A stretch of DNA of 64,000 nt from Eupeodes corollae (GCF_945859685.1 NC_079147.1:102097525-102161524); one strand, 5' to 3'. Shown: positions 52,215 to 64,000, numbered from the stretch's first letter. The notes: a model not told the origin generated them from the letters alone. A program made the numbers and translations.

Positions 52215-53810
52215 TGTGGCGTTTTCGGTGAGCGGTTCCGGTTTGATTGAATGAGCGTGTGCCAAAAAACACACATATATTAAACAAGTTCAAATTCACG
52301 TCCTTTTCACAAACATTCAAACGCACTAAATCAGCGCGCCGAGATCGCGATTCACTTAAAATAACGCGCGGGAAAATCCTATGACTCAAATAATCGTCTA
52401 TTTTAGGTGTCGTCGTTAATTGATGTATATTTTCCTATGCAACGGAACAGTAACAGAACACTTCACTAGGACGCGGACGGGAGTAATCCAAGTCCAAAAA
52501 AACACAAACCGAATAAAACAAATCTTAACTAAACAACGTTTTGGGTGTTTTTGAACTTATTTTTGAACTTATGTGTCACCGCACAAAAACAACACTTTTT
52601 TCGAAAGACTCTTAAAGACTCTATTTCTTTGGAGCCGGAGCGGAATAAACTAAAGTAAAAAGTAATGTCTTGAGGTTGCTTGAGGGTGCGTTCTGCGTCA
52701 GAAGCGTTGTTGTACGCACAAGAGATGTACCTATAATAAACTATACGACATCATGATGCACAGTATTTAAACTAAGGATAGGAAGATACTTTTCGAAAAC
52801 AAAAAGTATTGAAGTTTTTTGTTGTGTGTTTTCATCTTGTTTTTGTTGTACTTAGTTTGAGTTCAGGCATTTTCGTGTGGATTTTCCATATCTTGAAGTT
52901 GCATGATGCTGATGCTGTTGCTGATGTTCAAGGAGCACATATGGCACAAGTGTGTTGATTTTGAATTTGAATTGAATTGAACGAACGGTACATATTTTCA
53001 TTACACTATACTCGTACTTGTCCTATAAGATCGGGCATAAGGAGTTTTTCGTCGTTATTTTTTTTAATGTTTAGTTCTTGCAGTTTTGTATCTATGTAGA
53101 TATCTGGCATGAGGTTAGAAGAGATCAGGCCGAATAGGATTTTTCTTCATTGCTGTTTTTATTTTAATGATTTTTGAATTGTTTTTTATTTGTTTGGCTA
53201 TTTTTAGTGTCGTATAATTGAGAGTGACAATGTGTTTTTAATTTAGTGTAAAATTTTGTACTTTTGTGTGAAGATTGATTTGCATTTGAATAGGTGGGTT
53301 AATAAGAAGGGTTAAAAGAAGTGTAAACAGTTGAAATTTGTTTTGTATGGAATTGCCTGAAATTTAACCGCCTATTCGATGTTAAATGTAAATTATAGTT
53401 ACTTTTCGTATAAGTTTTCGAAAAGTCTATAAATGACATATCTCTAAAACCTTTCGCAAAACCTTTGAAAAGGCATATTATTAGAACTATTTTGATTTGA
53501 AATCAGCACTAAAAATGAAGTTAAGAACGTATTTTTCAAAATTATGAAAGTATGAAACTAAAGGGTTTCTAAAACTTCAAATTGAGTCAAAAAGAGACTT
53601 TTACCTAATGAGAATTTCCAGAAAATAAGTATGATAGAAGTTAAATATTTTATTCTTGAGATAATTTATTGCTAAGAGATATTTTAAGTTTAAACTTAGC
53701 CCTAGTTTAGTTTTGATTATTTCTAGCATTTTTTAAAGGGACATATTTTAAAAACCTGATGTGATATAAAAATGGGAATTCAAGTTTAGAATTAACAGCA
53801 AAAAAGTATT
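52215..53810. other. lmd 5' flank
   Basis: No gene or transposon recognised. The first ~500 bp are less AT-rich and contain CG dinucleotides. A GCTGATGCTGTTGCTGATG stretch and a CATATG E-box lie near 52908-52942. Transcription start not identified. Confidence 0.4.
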
Positions 53811-54420
53811 AGGTTGTTGTTGTGATACAGACAAAAAACATAATTTATTCCATCAGTGTAAGTGACGAGGGACATTTTTGGATGAATGGCTGTGTTAACA
53901 ACAAAATTGCCGTATATGGGACGACACTAACCCACGCGAGATTCACCAGGTGATAATGCACCCTCAAAAAGTTACCGTTTGGTGTGGATTTTGAACCAGC
54001 AGTGGCGCGACTGCGTCATTGGTCCGTACTTCTTTGAAAACGACGTAAGTGAGGCGGTCACCGTCAACTCCAGGGCTACATAACGATGATAACGAATTTG
54101 TTATGGTCCAAATTGAACCATATGGACCTAGACAACAAGACGACGCTTCCTGCCTCACTGCAAACGCCACGATTACTATTTTGCATAAAAGATTTGAGGG
54201 TAAGGTTATCTCTCGAAGGGGTGATGGGAATTGGCAACCAAGGTCATTTGATTTGACTCTGCTATTTTTCCAGGGGGGTTTCTTGGAGCTGCAGGTCTAT
54301 GCAAATAAACCACAATCGACCGATGCTCTAAAGGTGAACAGAATACAGGCCATCGCTCAAATTCGGCCGGATCTATGCAGAAAAGTCATCAAAAATTAGA
54401 CCACTCGGACCCGTGCCACC
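53811..54420 (+). pseudogene. Tc1/mariner-superfamily transposase, C-terminal half
   Basis: Begins near FLDEWLCxQQNCRIW (after the first catalytic Asp) and REIHQVIMHPQKVTVWCGF. After frame breaks it continues through a disturbed DDNEFVMVQIEPYG region, where the second Asp segment should be. It ends with KVISRRGDGNWQPRSFDLT, YANKPQSTDALKVN and EIRPDLC-like IRPDLCRKVIKN, then TTRTRATVRSRGVH. Contains the half that 35754-36345 lacks, but it is a separate insertion upstream of lmd. Confidence 0.78.
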
Positions 54421-56421
54421 GTAAGAAGCCGAGGAGTTCATTTTAATAAGTCATATTCCACACTTAATGGAAAACATGCTCCTTTCAAAAAAAAAATACT
54501 TGTTTTTTTCCATTTCAACATCTAACCGCCATTTCAACATCTAAAGCCCTTTATTATAACTTCATATATTAAATTGTGTCAACACTGTTTTATAAAATTT
54601 TAAATCAATCTTAAAGTTTTCTCATTGATGTTGTAAACAAAAATTAATTTTATGCATTATCATGTCGAAGTGTAACAAAACAGCCCCATTTTTATAAGTA
54701 GGTCCCAAGTTTTTCACACCTAAAAAAATAGATGTCAAATTTACCTTTTCTGCAGCATTTCCCAAAGTGTATGACACAATTTAAAATTCTGCTGGTAAAC
54801 GATCAAAAGACTTGACCGTCAACCCGTAGATCTCTATTAAACCCTTTATCGAAAGGATAAGTAGATCCTGGTTGATGCGTTGATCGATTATTAACGGTAG
54901 CGAAAAAACAACTTTCTTAAATTTGACCTTGCTGACTTTGTCTTAATACAAAGAGGACGTTGAATGGTTTTCGAATAAAGACCATCCAAGCGAGCGAAAT
55001 ACAACGACGATATTTTTGTTAAAAGTAAAAAGACAGCGAATTCCCCTAAGGGTTGTACAATAAGAGTTCAAGAGATTTTATTTCGTTAACAGGTATTTAT
55101 ACAAAAGTTCATGTTTCGAAAGAAAGATTACGTTACATTTTCAGTTAAACTTTTAAGGCGAATTTATAAGTATAAAAAAGATGGCGATTGGTATAATGTG
55201 ATTGCCAGATTTGAATTTAAAAAGTTAATTTTGACACAGAATTGATTACAGAATTTGAATTTAAATCAAAGATATTTAAGAATTATTTACAACATTTAAA
55301 GATAAAAGTTAATGATGATTAGTAGTAATATTTTCTGATTCAACAGCTGCATTGACAAAATTCTTTGCAAAAAACCCAAGAAACCTAATATCTGAAATTT
55401 ACGTATTCTTGAGGACTTCGTGCTTATGACGTTTCTAAGTAAATATGATGTGCTTTGATATTTCGTGATTTGAAACTATGCCAATTTTTGAAGTCAATAT
55501 ATCCCCCTCGGTATTTGGCTTTCTTTAGCATTGATTTTTATCAAGATGGTGGGCGCCACAATTGTGCTTATTTTATATCAGTGGTAACCAAAAGGAACAG
55601 GCCTTGTACGAATGTTGAATTAGAGCAAAAATATCAATATATAACACTATGTCATAAATATCTGGGATTTTAAAAATGCAAACTCGTTTCGCTTTTTCAA
55701 AAACATTTCGAAATCCTTATAATTTCAGAAAAAAAAATCAATTTATTCAGTATAAAGTCCAAAATATAAAAACAATGCTTCAAAATTGTTAATTGTTTGT
55801 ATTGCTAAAAATTACATTTACATGGTTTTAAATGTTTGACCAATGCTTTAAAATATATATGTACCTATATAAAATAATATAATAATCAAAATTTCATAAA
55901 TTCTTGATATTGAAAATTTGCTATTTCTCAATGCTAAATTAAATAAAACATCTTCATTTTTGTGTAAGAAACATCTCCATAAACTAAAACATTGCCATAT
56001 ATGTTTTTTTGTCGTTAATAATTTTGCCTCAAAAATTGTTCTTAGATTTACTAATTAACAAAAAGAAAAGAAAGGTTTAACATTTTGGAGTCGCTTAGCA
56101 AATTGCTAAATATAAAAAAAATTGCTACTTAGTGAAATGCTTAGCAAATAACAATAGGTTGTTTTTTAATTATTAATGGAAAACTATTAATTCGAAACTC
56201 GACACCTATTTTTACTTTTTTTTTGACTGTACCCGGGTAATTGGTAAGTCGGGTAGTCAGGGATCCGGGGACTACCTGAACTACTCGGGCATTTGGGTAC
56301 ATGGGTATCATCAACCATAAAATAAATATGGTAAAAAATATCTGAAGACAAGAACTATGAATTTGTCAACATAGTTCTATGATTTTAATTTAAAGCCTGT
56401 AGCTTCTGTGGATCAGAGTTT
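54421..56421. other. Intergenic sequence, no gene recognised
   Basis: AT-rich. A small GC-richer run with CCCGGGTA/TACCCAT-like words lies at 56230-56310. No frame with family features. Confidence 0.4.
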
Positions 56422-58160
56422 TTAACTTCCCATAGGAAGCTATTGTAATGGGTCCGATTTGTCAAACTGAAAATTTTGACATTTCTCGCCGTTTCAAGGT
56501 CCCTAGAGTCGAAATAAAAGATTTTTTGAAAGATGTCTGTGCGTGCGTGTGTACGTACGTTCGTACGTCAGTGCGTCCGTACGTCCGTACGTTCACGATG
56601 TTTTTTCGTCGTCCATAGCTCAAGAACCAGAAGAGATATCGGCTTCAAATAAATGTTGGTATACAGATAATAAGGCAGAAAGATGCAGAAAGGACTCTCA
56701 AGAAAATTGCGTGGGTGGTTTTTTTACCACAGCAGTTTGAAAAAAAGGGGAACATTTTGGTTAACCATAAATATCTTACGAACCAAAAACCCTAGAGACT
56801 TGAAGTAAATTTTATATAATATATTGTAACGTGATATCAAAGAAGTATATTTTTTGAAAAAAATCCGTTTAACGTTTTTTTTTTAATTTGTCACCTCCCA
56901 AACTTTACGACCAAAATATGATTTCATCTCTAAAACAATTTTGTGTAACTAAAAATAATGTTTTTGTCATCTGATAACATTTTGAAAAAAATTTAATTGA
57001 CAGTTTTTTTTACAAAAAATTATAAACGGAAACAAAATTAACAAATTTTCGACTTAAATATCTTTTCAAAAATGTGAGATAACAGCTTCTTACTAATTTG
57101 TACTTATAAGAAATATTGTTTTTAACATAAGGACAAATTTTGAGAAAAATCGAATTGACAGCTTTTTTTTTACAAAAGATAACAACCTAAAAACAAATGT
57201 ATAAAAGTTGGTAAAAATTGATTTTCGACTCAAATATCTTTTCAAATATTTGAAATATTGGCTTTAAACTACTTTTATCTTTCAAAAAATATGGTTGTTA
57301 AGATTCAGTAATATTTTGAAAAAATCGAGTTGACAGTTTCTGTACAAAAAATTAAAAACCTAAACAAAATTTAACAAATGTTGCTAAAAATTGATTTTCG
57401 ACTCAAATATCTTTTCAAAACTTTGAGATATTGGCTTTGAGTTACTTCTTTTTTTCAAAAAATATTGTTGTCAACATTCAGTAAAATTTTGAAAAAATCT
57501 AATGGACAGTTTTTGTACAAAAAATTAAAAACCTAAAAAAAAATTAACAAATGTTGGTAAAAATTCATTTTCGACTCAAATATCTTTTCCAAAATTGTAG
57601 ATATTGGCTTTAAACTACTTTTATTTTTTAAAAAATATTGTTATTAACATTCAGCAAAATTTAGAAAAAAGCGAATTGACAGTTTTTGTACAAAAAAAAT
57701 AAAAAACTAAAAAAAATGTAACAAAAGTTGGTATTTGGTTCGACTCAAATATCTTTTAAAAAATTTGAAATATTGGCTTCAAACTAATTTTACCTTAAAA
57801 GAAATATTATTATTAGTATTGAAAAATATCGAATTGACAGTTTTTTTACAAAAAATAAAACTCTAAAAAAACAATATTAAAACTTGGTAAAAATTTACTT
57901 TCGACTTAAATTGCTTTTCAAAAATTAAAAATATTGGCTTCAAATTTATTTTATTTCACAGAAAATATTGTTTTCGATATTCAGTAATTTTTATATAAAA
58001 ATCCAACAGTCCATTTTTCGTAAAAAATAAAACCTACAAAAAATAGTACGCAAATTTGGTAAAAATTGATACGAGTACATATAGACAAACTTTTAAGCAA
58101 GGTAAATCGACAGACGGGATGGGAAGTTATCAGTGTGGGTCGCATCCCAGCCTCTTTTTA
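56422..58160 (+). mobile_element. Satellite-bearing element, copy D (complete, longest)
   Basis: About 1740 bp. 5' TAACTTCCCAT (56423-56433) with hairpin, then the head with GTACGTACGTTCGTACGTC and CGTCCGTACGTCCGTACG (56546-56595). About six to seven tandem monomers follow (56990-58060), each with a TTGACAGTTTTTTTACAAAA core and GGTAAAAATTGATTTTCGAC. The 3' end has ATGGGAAGTTA (58119-58129) inside the GGGATG (58116-58121)/CATCCC (58143-58148) hairpin, then AGCCTCTTTTT. Opposite orientation to B and C. Confidence 0.88.
56990..58060 (+). repeat. Tandem ~170-bp monomers in copy D
   Basis: Six to seven units marked by GACAGTTTTT words near 57000, 57148, 57333, 57505, 57680 and 57836. The last units are closest to the monomers that also border the 3' end in B and C. 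Confidence 0.8.
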
Positions 58161-58489
58161 TTTTTTAATTCATGTTATTTCGATGAAATATTAAAATTTA
58201 TAAACATTTTTCTGACTGCATTGCAATCATTTCAGGAGCAACTTCCTCCGGTCTTGGTCTCTTTACAATAAATTCTAGTTCTGCTCAGAACTTAGCTTGC
58301 ACTATTTTTGTCTGCGAAGAATCTTATCCAAGAATGAAGTGAGAGTAAACTAAGACTTATGTTTATCGAGATTTCCGGAGAAACTCTGCTAGTGACAGTG
58401 ACTTTTTTTTATTCGCAATACTAGATCTAACTTAAACGTTTAACTTCGCAGATAACTGATTTAACAAATGCTAGATTATTTATCTCGAC

Positions 58490-59345
58490 GTTTCAAGGTC
58501 CCTAGAGCCGAAATAAAAGAATTTTAGAAAGATGCATGTGCGTGCGTGTGTACTAACTTTCGTACGTCTATACGTCCGCGAGGTTGTTTTTGTTGTCCAT
58601 AGCTAAAGAACCAGAAGAGATATCGACTTCAAATAAATTTTGTTATGTACCTAGATAATAAGGCAGAAAGATGAAGGGAGGGCTCTCAAGAAAATTGCGT
58701 AGGTGATTTTTTTTTAGAATAGCAGTTTAAAAAAAAGAACCACTGACGCTAAAGACTTGAATTAAATTGTATATTATATATTGTAACGTTATACCAAACA
58801 GGTATATTTTTTTGGAAAAAATCCAATTAACGATTTTTTTATTAATAAAAAAAAAACCGAAAAAAATGTGTTACCTCTAAAATTTACGAATAAAAAATGA
58901 TTTCATCTCCAAAACAATTTTGTGCAAAAAAATACGTTTTCAACATCTGGTAAAATTGTGCGAAAAATCAAATTGACAGTTTTTTTTACAAAAATAAAAA
59001 CCTAAACAAAAACAACAATAGTAAGACTTTGTAAAAATTTATTTTCCGCTCAAAATACGCAAATTTGGTAAAAATTGATGATCGGTTTTTGATATCTTTC
59101 GAATAAATTGCATTTATTCAATTTAATTTTATAAAAATTTGTTTTCGACTGAAAATCTATTTAACAGAACGAAATTTTCAAACTAAACTATTTCTTTATA
59201 TGAAAAATATTGTTGGTAATTTAAAAATTTTTAAGAATAATTCAGCTGACCACTTTTTTAAACCATCGAAAACCAAACAAACTTTTAAGCAAGACAAATC
59301 GACAGACGGGATGGGAAGTTATCAGTGTGAGTTGAAATCCAGACT
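58490..59345 (+). mobile_element. Satellite-bearing element, copy E (5'-truncated)
   Basis: Starts inside the head (TCTCGACGTTTCAAGGTCCC). It has a shortened CpG tract, the GAACCAGAAGAGATATCGAC block, only one or two monomers, and a 3' terminus near 59280-59340 (AAGCAAGACAAATCGACAGAC then ATGGGAAGTTATCAGTGTG). The hairpin is decayed (GAAATCCAGACTC). Confidence 0.8.
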
Positions 59346-59984
59346 CTTTTTTTTAAAGAATAAGTCAATGTATTCTCTTCGCTACTGTGATCAAAACATA
59401 CAAACATGGGCTCATTTATTTTTCTATCTGGCTTTCTTATTCGAAGATTTGTTTGGGCTTTTTGCAAATAAAAATGCTAATGTAACTTTCGTAAGCTATG
59501 GCGGTGCGTCAGAATTGGACTTATTATGCATGCAAGTGGTAATGAACGGGAACAGGATTGTGCGAATTTTAAACAAGACACAAAATAGCAACACAATCAT
59601 TTCTCAGTCCGAAAATCGTGGACTCAATACTTTGACGAATACGGTGGTGTATGAATTCAAAACAATAAATTAACGATTTAGTCAACAGCATGGGAAACAG
59701 AGAAGATTAAAGAATGGGTAACATTAGTTAGCCTTGAAATAAACGATCGACCTGACACATTTTTATATTGTCGTTTCGTTGGTAATTGTTGTCCTTAATT
59801 CTGGATTTTGCCAGTTCTTCACATAACTCGGCTGTAAAAATAAGTCCACGATATTTATTCAGCAATTCAAAATGCATTAACACTTTAAGAATTGCAGCAG
59901 GCAATAAGATTGCTTCAAATATCTGTTAGGCTAAACAATAGAACTCTGAATTTATTTGATTTTTTTTTATAATAAGCACACACC
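59346..59984. other. Intergenic sequence, no gene recognised
   Basis: The open frame 59200-59673 crosses the end of element E into unrelated DNA and has no family features, so it is not called. Confidence 0.4.
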
Positions 59985-60545
59985 TAATCGGATATTACTA
60001 CCATTATTATGCAGACATAGTGTGAGCACTAGGAAAGGGAAAGAGAGGTTGAAAGGAGGTGTCGGTTGACATTGGTTTTGAATTCCTGAATATTGCAATG
60101 GCTGGGAAAGACAGAGTGTGGTAAGGAATTCCACATTCGCGTAGTACGGCTAAAGAACGAATCTCTATACTTGACGGTACGACCGAAGTTGGGCTAGAGG
60201 GTATACTGATGACCATTCCTAGAAGAGCGAGTATTACATTTGAACTGTTTAAGGGGAGGAATGCAGCTGGCTATTTCACGAGAGCATAAACCGTTAAAAT
60301 AACGGTAAAAAAGCGTGAGACAAGAAACATTTCGACGATGTACAAGCGACGTAAATGATCCTACGATGGTATTATCACTAATCAATCTAAATGCTCTCCG
60401 TTCAATACTGTCCAAGAAGTTTAAGTAAGTGGCAGGAGCACCAGCCCAGATATGGGAGTTATACTCAAGCTTTGGACGTATATAAGTCTTGGAAATAACA
60501 GCCAGATCAGAGGTGGAGAAAAACTTGTTGTATCTTATTAACTTA
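59985..60545 (-). mobile_element. Jockey/CR1-group LINE, C-terminal/3' fragment
   Basis: Minus strand: LDSIERRAFRLISDNTIVGSF (near 60415), SLVHRRNVSCLTLFYRYFNG, SCIPPLKQFKCNTRSSRNGH and ECGIPYHTLSFPAIAIFRNS, nearly uninterrupted, ending near the AT-rich tail at 59985. The best C-terminal copy of the family here. Confidence 0.82.
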
Positions 60546-61259
60546 ATTTAAGGACTGGGCATCTGTGAATCAATGTTATTTTAAATTCAAATTATTGACC
60601 TAAAATATTATAATTTTTAAATGTTTTCTGGTCGTATTTTAGGAACCAACATAAGATTGTATTTTTACAGCTTATTGACTTATTTTTGTAGATGACGAAT
60701 TTTTTCTCTTACTTGTTCCAGAGGTAGAGCAGAATACGAAAACATATTTTTTCAACTTGCGAAAATGAATTGATCTAACAATCTTGTTTGTATAAGTAAA
60801 AGCAAAAAGAAACGGTCATGGTCAGTCCGTGGAGAAAGGGTGACTTATTCTTTCATATAATCTAAAAGAAAGGTCAAGGAAGGTTTTGGTGAGAAACTTT
60901 AAGAACTCTGGAACCTTAATGATAGTTAGTTTTTGTTTTAAATTCGCAATACTAGTAATAACTTAGACGCTTAATTTCCAAGATAACTGATTGAACAAAA
61001 AGTTACTGAATTATTTTGTTTTTGAATAAATTGATTTATGCATACACATATTTGTATAATTACTATACGTTTGCACTTAACAAATAACCGATACATATTT
61101 GTTTTTAATAGTTTAAGTTTTAATGAAATGATAATTGTTAGTTTTTTTTTTGTATGTATTTTGAATGTTATTAGTTTAGTATTAAAGCCTCATATAGAAT
61201 CTGGATAGTTGAATAAATCGATATTTTTGCTTTCATTGTACAAGAGTCATTTCATTATG
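60546..61259. other. Intergenic sequence with a repeat of 58405-58480
   Basis: No gene. About 75 bp near 60945-61015 resemble 58405-58480 in the same orientation (ATTCGCAATACTAG, AGATAACTGATT). Confidence 0.4.
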
Positions 61260-61800
61260 GTTCAACAATATTTTTTTACCTCGAGAACATTTAAAAACAA
61301 TCGTTATAACAGTTTTTTTTACCAATATTATAAGTTAAGAAAAAAATATTAAAAGTTGATAAGAATTGATTTTTAGCTAAAAAATATTGGCAACAGTTAA
61401 GACATTGGCTTCAAAACTTATTTATCTTATAAAATCCGACTTTTGACTCTAATATTTCGAGAATATAAGAATGTAATGACTCTAAAATTATTTAATTGTA
61501 TACAAAATATTTTTGCTAGTATGTGGTAATTTTGAAATGAAAATCTTTAAAAAATGCTACTAAAAATCGATCAAAATTGATTTTCGACTAAAATATCTTG
61601 GGAACAAATACTGATTATGAAATTAGACTTGTTTTACAATATGCTTTATATTGTCGTTAGGTCTTTAGGAAAATCCAATTTAGAACTGTTTTTTACAAAA
61701 CACGAAAACTTACACTCAATTGTTTCAGAACAAAAAAAATATTGACTTCGAACTTTTTAATCTTATAATTACAAAATATTGATATCAATATTGATAGAAT
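61260..61800 (+). repeat. Decayed satellite monomers of the satellite-bearing family
   Basis: Repeats of TTGATTTTTAGCTAAAA / AATTGATTTTCGACTAAAATATCTT and GACATTGGCTTCAAAACTTA recall the ~170-bp monomers, strongly diverged, with neither element end. Confidence 0.55.
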
Positions 61801-63013
61801 AAATAGAATATGTGAATGAAAGTATCGTGTTTATTTATTTTGTTATTTTTCTTTTTTTTATCATTTACAGGCACTCAAGGGGTTATTAGTAACCTTTATA
61901 TGTTTATATTTAAACACAGTGCAGGCTTTAAGAAAATAGGGAAGGATTAAAGAGGAGATACCGATGCACATAGGTTTTAAGGTTTTGAATATCAAAATGA
62001 TAGGGAAAAACAAAGCTGGGTAAATCAATAAACATTCTCGATGTGCGTTCAAAAAAAGAATCAATACACTTGACGTTACGTCCGAAATGAACTGATGTGC
62101 ATTCCTAAAAGTTCCAGTATTACGGCTAAATAGTTTGACGGGGGAATCCAACTGGCTAATTTGATAGAACCCTGTTTGAAAAAATATCGGTAGAACAACG
62201 CATAAATTGCGGCGGTGTTCGAGTGACGTAATTGTTTCATTTTCAAAGCTCTTTTTTGGATCATGTTAAAAATACTTAATACCGGCACCTGCCGGAATAT
62301 GCGAAGTTCAAGTTTTGGATAAATGAAGGCTTCGTAAATTACAGCCAGATCAGAAGGTGTGAAAAATTTCTTACACCGTCGGAGAAATCCTAAGCACTTA
62401 GCAACATTTTTGGCAATATGGAAAATGTGATTTTTCCATAAGAGGTGATCTGAGATAGCGACGGGCGATATGTACATATTTTAGAGCTAAAATCAAATTA
62501 TTTATCTTTATAATTTTACTATCAAATCCAATATCGTTAAATTTTTCATATTTAAATTCATAAAAATTACATACTGAGTACTGAAAGCCGCTCATGGATA
62601 GCGCCATCGGGGGTGGGCTACGCTTTAACGACAGGAGAGCATTGAGTTTTCGAAGCATTTAATTCTACACAGTTTTTCATTTCCCATTGTACAATGCTGG
62701 CGAGATAAGAATTTAATGAGTTTACCGTACGCTGCCATTGAAGTTCCAAATCCGAAAACTAATATGAAAAGATGGGGGTTCTGCGTCAGCGAAACAGTTT
62801 AATGGATTAGATTAGAAGTGGCAGACAAGAGATCGTTTATGAATATGATGAAGAGTCGGAGACAAAGCGAAGCCCTGGAGAACACCAGCATTTATTTTAT
62901 GAATTTCAGACTTGAAACCATCCAAAACAACTTGAATTGAACGGTTAGAAAGGTAATTCCATAATACCAAAAGCACGCATTTTGGAAATATCAAGCCTCA
63001 GAAATATCAAGTG

Positions 63014-63025
63014 CAATAATCTTAC
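63014..63025 (+). repeat. SINE target-site duplication, left
   Basis: CAATAATCTTAC, repeated exactly at 63337-63348. Confidence 0.88.
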
Positions 63026-63336
63026 TTTTTTGTGGTACCCGTGGCATGATGGTTAGTGCGTTGGACTGTCATGCTAGAGGTCTTGGGTTCCATCCCTGCC
63101 TATGCCATCTAAAGTCTTTTCACGGGTACTGCCTCTTGCGAGGAATTGACAATTTCTCCAAGAGTAACTATTGTCATGAAAAAGTGCTTTCTCAAAATTA
63201 GCCGTTCGGAGTCGGCATATAAACTGTAGGTCCCCTCCATTCCTGACAACATTACTCGCACACAGGAATGGTTGAGAGTTGTAAGTCACTAGGCCTTGGT
63301 TCTCAACGGACTGTCGCGCCACCCAATTCATTCATT
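63026..63336 (+). mobile_element. tRNA-derived SINE, copy 4 (best preserved)
   Basis: About 310 bp within a 12-bp target duplication. Head: GTGGCATGATGGTTAGTGCG (A box) and GGGTTCCATCCCTGCC (B box, 63085 on), spaced as in a tRNA, so transcription by RNA polymerase III is expected. Body: CACGGGTACTGCCTCTTGCG, CAAGAGTAACTATTGTCATG and GTTGTAAGTCACTAGG. Tail: AGGCC-TGGT...CGGACTGTCGCGCCACC (63290-63322), then TTCA-type repeats. The tail resembles the RTE LINE 3' end. Nested in a Jockey/CR1 LINE copy. Confidence 0.92.
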
Positions 63337-64000
63337 CAATAATCTTACCTTCTCCAAAACGATGTAAAGATTTGTTCCACTGTTCGGTGAGATAAACCAT
63401 GAGTTCACCAGTGGACCTATCGCTACGAAAGCCATACTGCCGGTCATTAAGAAGCTTCCGTTCTTCAAGATATTTCCTATCCTGATATTTAATCAGTGTT
63501 TCCATGACCTTTTAAAGAAGGGACTTGATTGCTATTGCACGGAAGAAGGAGAGGATTATTCACCTTTATTAGGGATAGTCTGTAAAAATGCTGTTTTCTA
63601 TCCGCTCGGAAAGAGACCTGTAGAGTAGGAAAGATGGAAAAGCTTACGCTGCGTTGAAGAACACCTTTTCAGAACAATAGGGGGAATACTATCCGGGCTA
63701 TCTGATTTGTGTATGTCAAGGTCTTACAGTACTCTTGAAACGGTACGAGTGCGAAGATTTGTCCCATAAAATCGTTTACACTCTCAAGAACAGGAGGACT
63801 CAGGACACTCTCTTGTAGCGTCGAATTAACAGCAAACTGTGCTGCAAGCAAATTGGCTTTATTAATCGAGCTAACATAGGCAATATCATTGTGGACGACC
63901 GCTGGAACCGAGGATGACGTGGTGTTTCGTACGTATTTTGCAAATGACCAGACATATTTACTACCTTTAGGATATTGCAGTATTTTTCAACTTTATTTCT

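Larger units (their letters stand above)
61860..64000 (-). mobile_element. Jockey/CR1-group LINE, longest copy, runs off the window
   Basis: Minus strand, interrupted by a SINE at 63026-63336. From the window edge: KGSKYVWSFAKYVRNTTSS, YVSSINKANLLAAQFAVNSTL (before the RT), RQYGFRSDRSTGELMV-like near 63430, motif A-like remnants near 62990, INAGVLQGFALSPT (motif B, near 62905-62865) and IFHIAKNVAKCLGFLRRCKK (near 62430-62370). Then come FTPSDLAVIYEAFIYPKLEL, QKRALKMKQLRHSNTAAIY and a C-terminus near 61990-61870. Several frame shifts. The 5' part continues beyond 64000. Confidence 0.82.

Noticed and set aside
51964..52389. 141-codon minus-strand frame overlapping lmd exon 1
   Set aside because: Shadow frame of the lmd coding sequence and its leader, no family features.
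56543..56740. Frame with VRSYVSASVRPYV-type repeats
   Set aside because: Direct translation of the ACGT-rich tract; the equivalent frame at 47531-47725 shows the same.
59200..59673. 157-codon open frame
   Set aside because: It runs from the end of satellite-bearing element E into unrelated sequence. The same TFKQ-K-STDGMGSYQ peptide appears wherever the element's 3' end is translated (58056, 46320), so it reflects the repeat, not a gene.

Overview
This window looks like a piece of a large, transposon-rich insect genome, most likely a fly (Diptera). It is AT-rich, has no bacterial gene layout, and carries one recognisable host gene split by introns with canonical GT/AG sites. Almost everything else is mobile-element debris, much of it nested.

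Host gene: a minus-strand gene runs from 52169 (start) down to 23543 (stop) in three coding exons (52169-50343, 31577-31416, 24874-23543). It encodes about 1106 residues with five tandem C2H2 zinc fingers of the GLIS type. I read it as the orthologue of Drosophila lame duck (lmd, also called gleeful), a transcription factor of myoblast specification. Intron 1 (18.8 kb) and intron 2 (6.5 kb) are largely filled with transposons.

Region 1-10.6 kb: fragments of a Jockey/CR1-group LINE, a Ty3-type integrase piece between two diverged direct repeats, and an old LINE cut by an internally deleted RTE-type LINE that still has a 14-bp target duplication. Region 10.6-18.1 kb: the 5' part of one Ty1/copia element, a partial satellite-bearing element, then a complete copia element (154-bp LTRs, gag-pol with one stop codon and an altered RT active site) inside an RTE copy. 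Region 18.2-22.9 kb: a minus-strand Ty3/gypsy (Mag-like) element split by a 5'-truncated RTE copy with an 8-bp target duplication.

Region 22.9-52.2 kb: lmd and its introns. These hold Tc1/mariner-superfamily remnants, tRNA-derived SINEs, LINE pieces, two unclassified elements with terminal inverted repeats, and a hAT transposase pseudogene of the ZMYM1-like type (44.4-49.1 kb). The hAT pseudogene has been cut twice by copies of an unusual element. That element has 11-bp subterminal inverted repeats, a terminal hairpin, a CpG-rich ACGT tract and a core of tandem monomers of about 170 bp. Region 52.2-64 kb: lmd 5' flank, further copies of the satellite-bearing element, a transposase remnant and LINE copies.

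The most interesting signals are (a) the satellite-bearing family, which resembles non-autonomous Helitron-like (HINE/DINE-1) elements and inserts with no visible target duplication, (b) the hAT gene hidden beneath it, and (c) a tRNA-derived SINE whose last ~33 bp match the 3' end of the RTE LINE in the same window, suggesting that the LINE mobilises the SINE.
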